A DNA stretch of 64,000 bases from CALREJ01 sp035547395 (lineage in GTDB: Bacteria; Patescibacteriota; Gracilibacteria; Peribacterales; Peribacteraceae): the NCBI GenBank assembly GCA_035547395.1, contig DASZVA010000011.1, forward strand, positions 62,001 to 126,000, given 5' to 3'. The notes beneath the pieces were generated by a model. It ran no database searches. It was not told where the DNA came from and worked only from the letters and a program-made list of their open reading frames with translations. Positions 63,894 through 64,000 of this stretch are shown here, one piece after another (positions within the stretch are counted from its first letter, which is position 1; every line of letters starts with the position of its first letter). The translations under genes and the position numbers were made by a program.

Positions 63894-64000
63894 GAGCTGG
63901 AGAATGGAGCGAGGGGTGGGAAATTTTTATCTATAAACTAAAAACTACAAACTACTAACTAGCCCCCTGCAATCGCTTTCGCGTGCAGAGAGCGCCCGTT

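Noticed and set aside
1..64000. Recoded UGA stop codons
   Set aside because: Recognised genes end at normal positions with UGA, UAA or UAG, and family proteins have expected lengths without internal UGA read-through.

Overview
The window looks like chromosome of a small-genome bacterium of the Candidate Phyla Radiation (Patescibacteria), with Peribacteria/Peregrinibacteria as the best guess. The signs are moderate-to-high GC, short intergenic gaps, a free-standing 5'-3' exonuclease and riboflavin-kinase domain, a MurF with an N-terminal membrane domain, many small secreted Ser/Thr-rich lipoproteins, and dispersed VirB4/pilin-like genes. The taxonomic call is inference. Stop-codon use looks standard, so I see no UGA recoding. 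No rRNA, CRISPR array, transposase or phage module is visible.

Layout. 1-11 kb: end of a large unknown gene, dUTPase, ftsZ/ftsA, 5'-3' exonuclease, a GlgA-like fragment protein, riboflavin kinase, a MurE-like ligase, a 57-aa membrane microprotein with a folded leader, RNase HII and Lgt. 11-16 kb: a membrane protein, two glycosyltransferases and TsaD. 16-26 kb: a pilin-like protein, a PRC-barrel protein, PRPP synthetase, tRNA-Ile with a broken partial copy, a large exported protein, RuvC, RecF, a Nudix hydrolase, thioredoxin reductase, a BtuF-like protein and two lipoproteins. 26-33 kb: tRNA-Leu, the murL-murD pair, GrpE, a Ca/Na antiporter, a secreted His-rich protein, a CuA-like cupredoxin lipoprotein and a DoxX-like protein. 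33-38 kb: a low-GC islet behind tRNA-Met, a GNAT gene with a small coupled ORF, an alpha/beta hydrolase, a membrane Ser/Thr kinase and a Cys-rich repeat protein with a 35-aa partner. 38-47 kb: an operon of MurF, a PLP aminotransferase, a DUF3052-like protein and a FemX-like ligase, then an SH3/deacetylase-like lipoprotein and ArgS. 47-56 kb: VirB4-like ATPase, DHH phosphoesterase, Fmt, a strange tRNA-like gene, a PUR-like protein, MetRS and three pilin-like genes. 56-64 kb: four tRNAs, an EEP nuclease, TatD, an SLH protein, a glycosyltransferase, RuvB and ribosomal protein L11.

Themes. Cell-wall and division genes dominate: FtsA/FtsZ, MurD+MurL, a MurE-like ligase, MurF, FemX, Lgt, SLH and glycosyltransferases. 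Holliday-junction and replication-repair functions (RuvB, RuvC, RecF, RNase HII, exonuclease) are scattered as single genes.

Two genome-wide habits stand out. First, at least 26 genes have a -10-like hexamer (TAnnnT, typically TACACT, TATACT or TATGCT) only 5-8 nt before the start codon, with no Shine-Dalgarno, so most messages are probably leaderless. Second, gaps and even coding regions carry simple-sequence hairpins: a left arm of a degenerate 6-8-nt word and a right arm of its reverse complement, with a different word at each site. In murL, murD, murF, a hydrolase and a glycosyltransferase these segments sit in frame and are translated as apparent surface-loop inserts. Classical palindromic REP/MITE-like elements, including a 107-bp pair, are also present.
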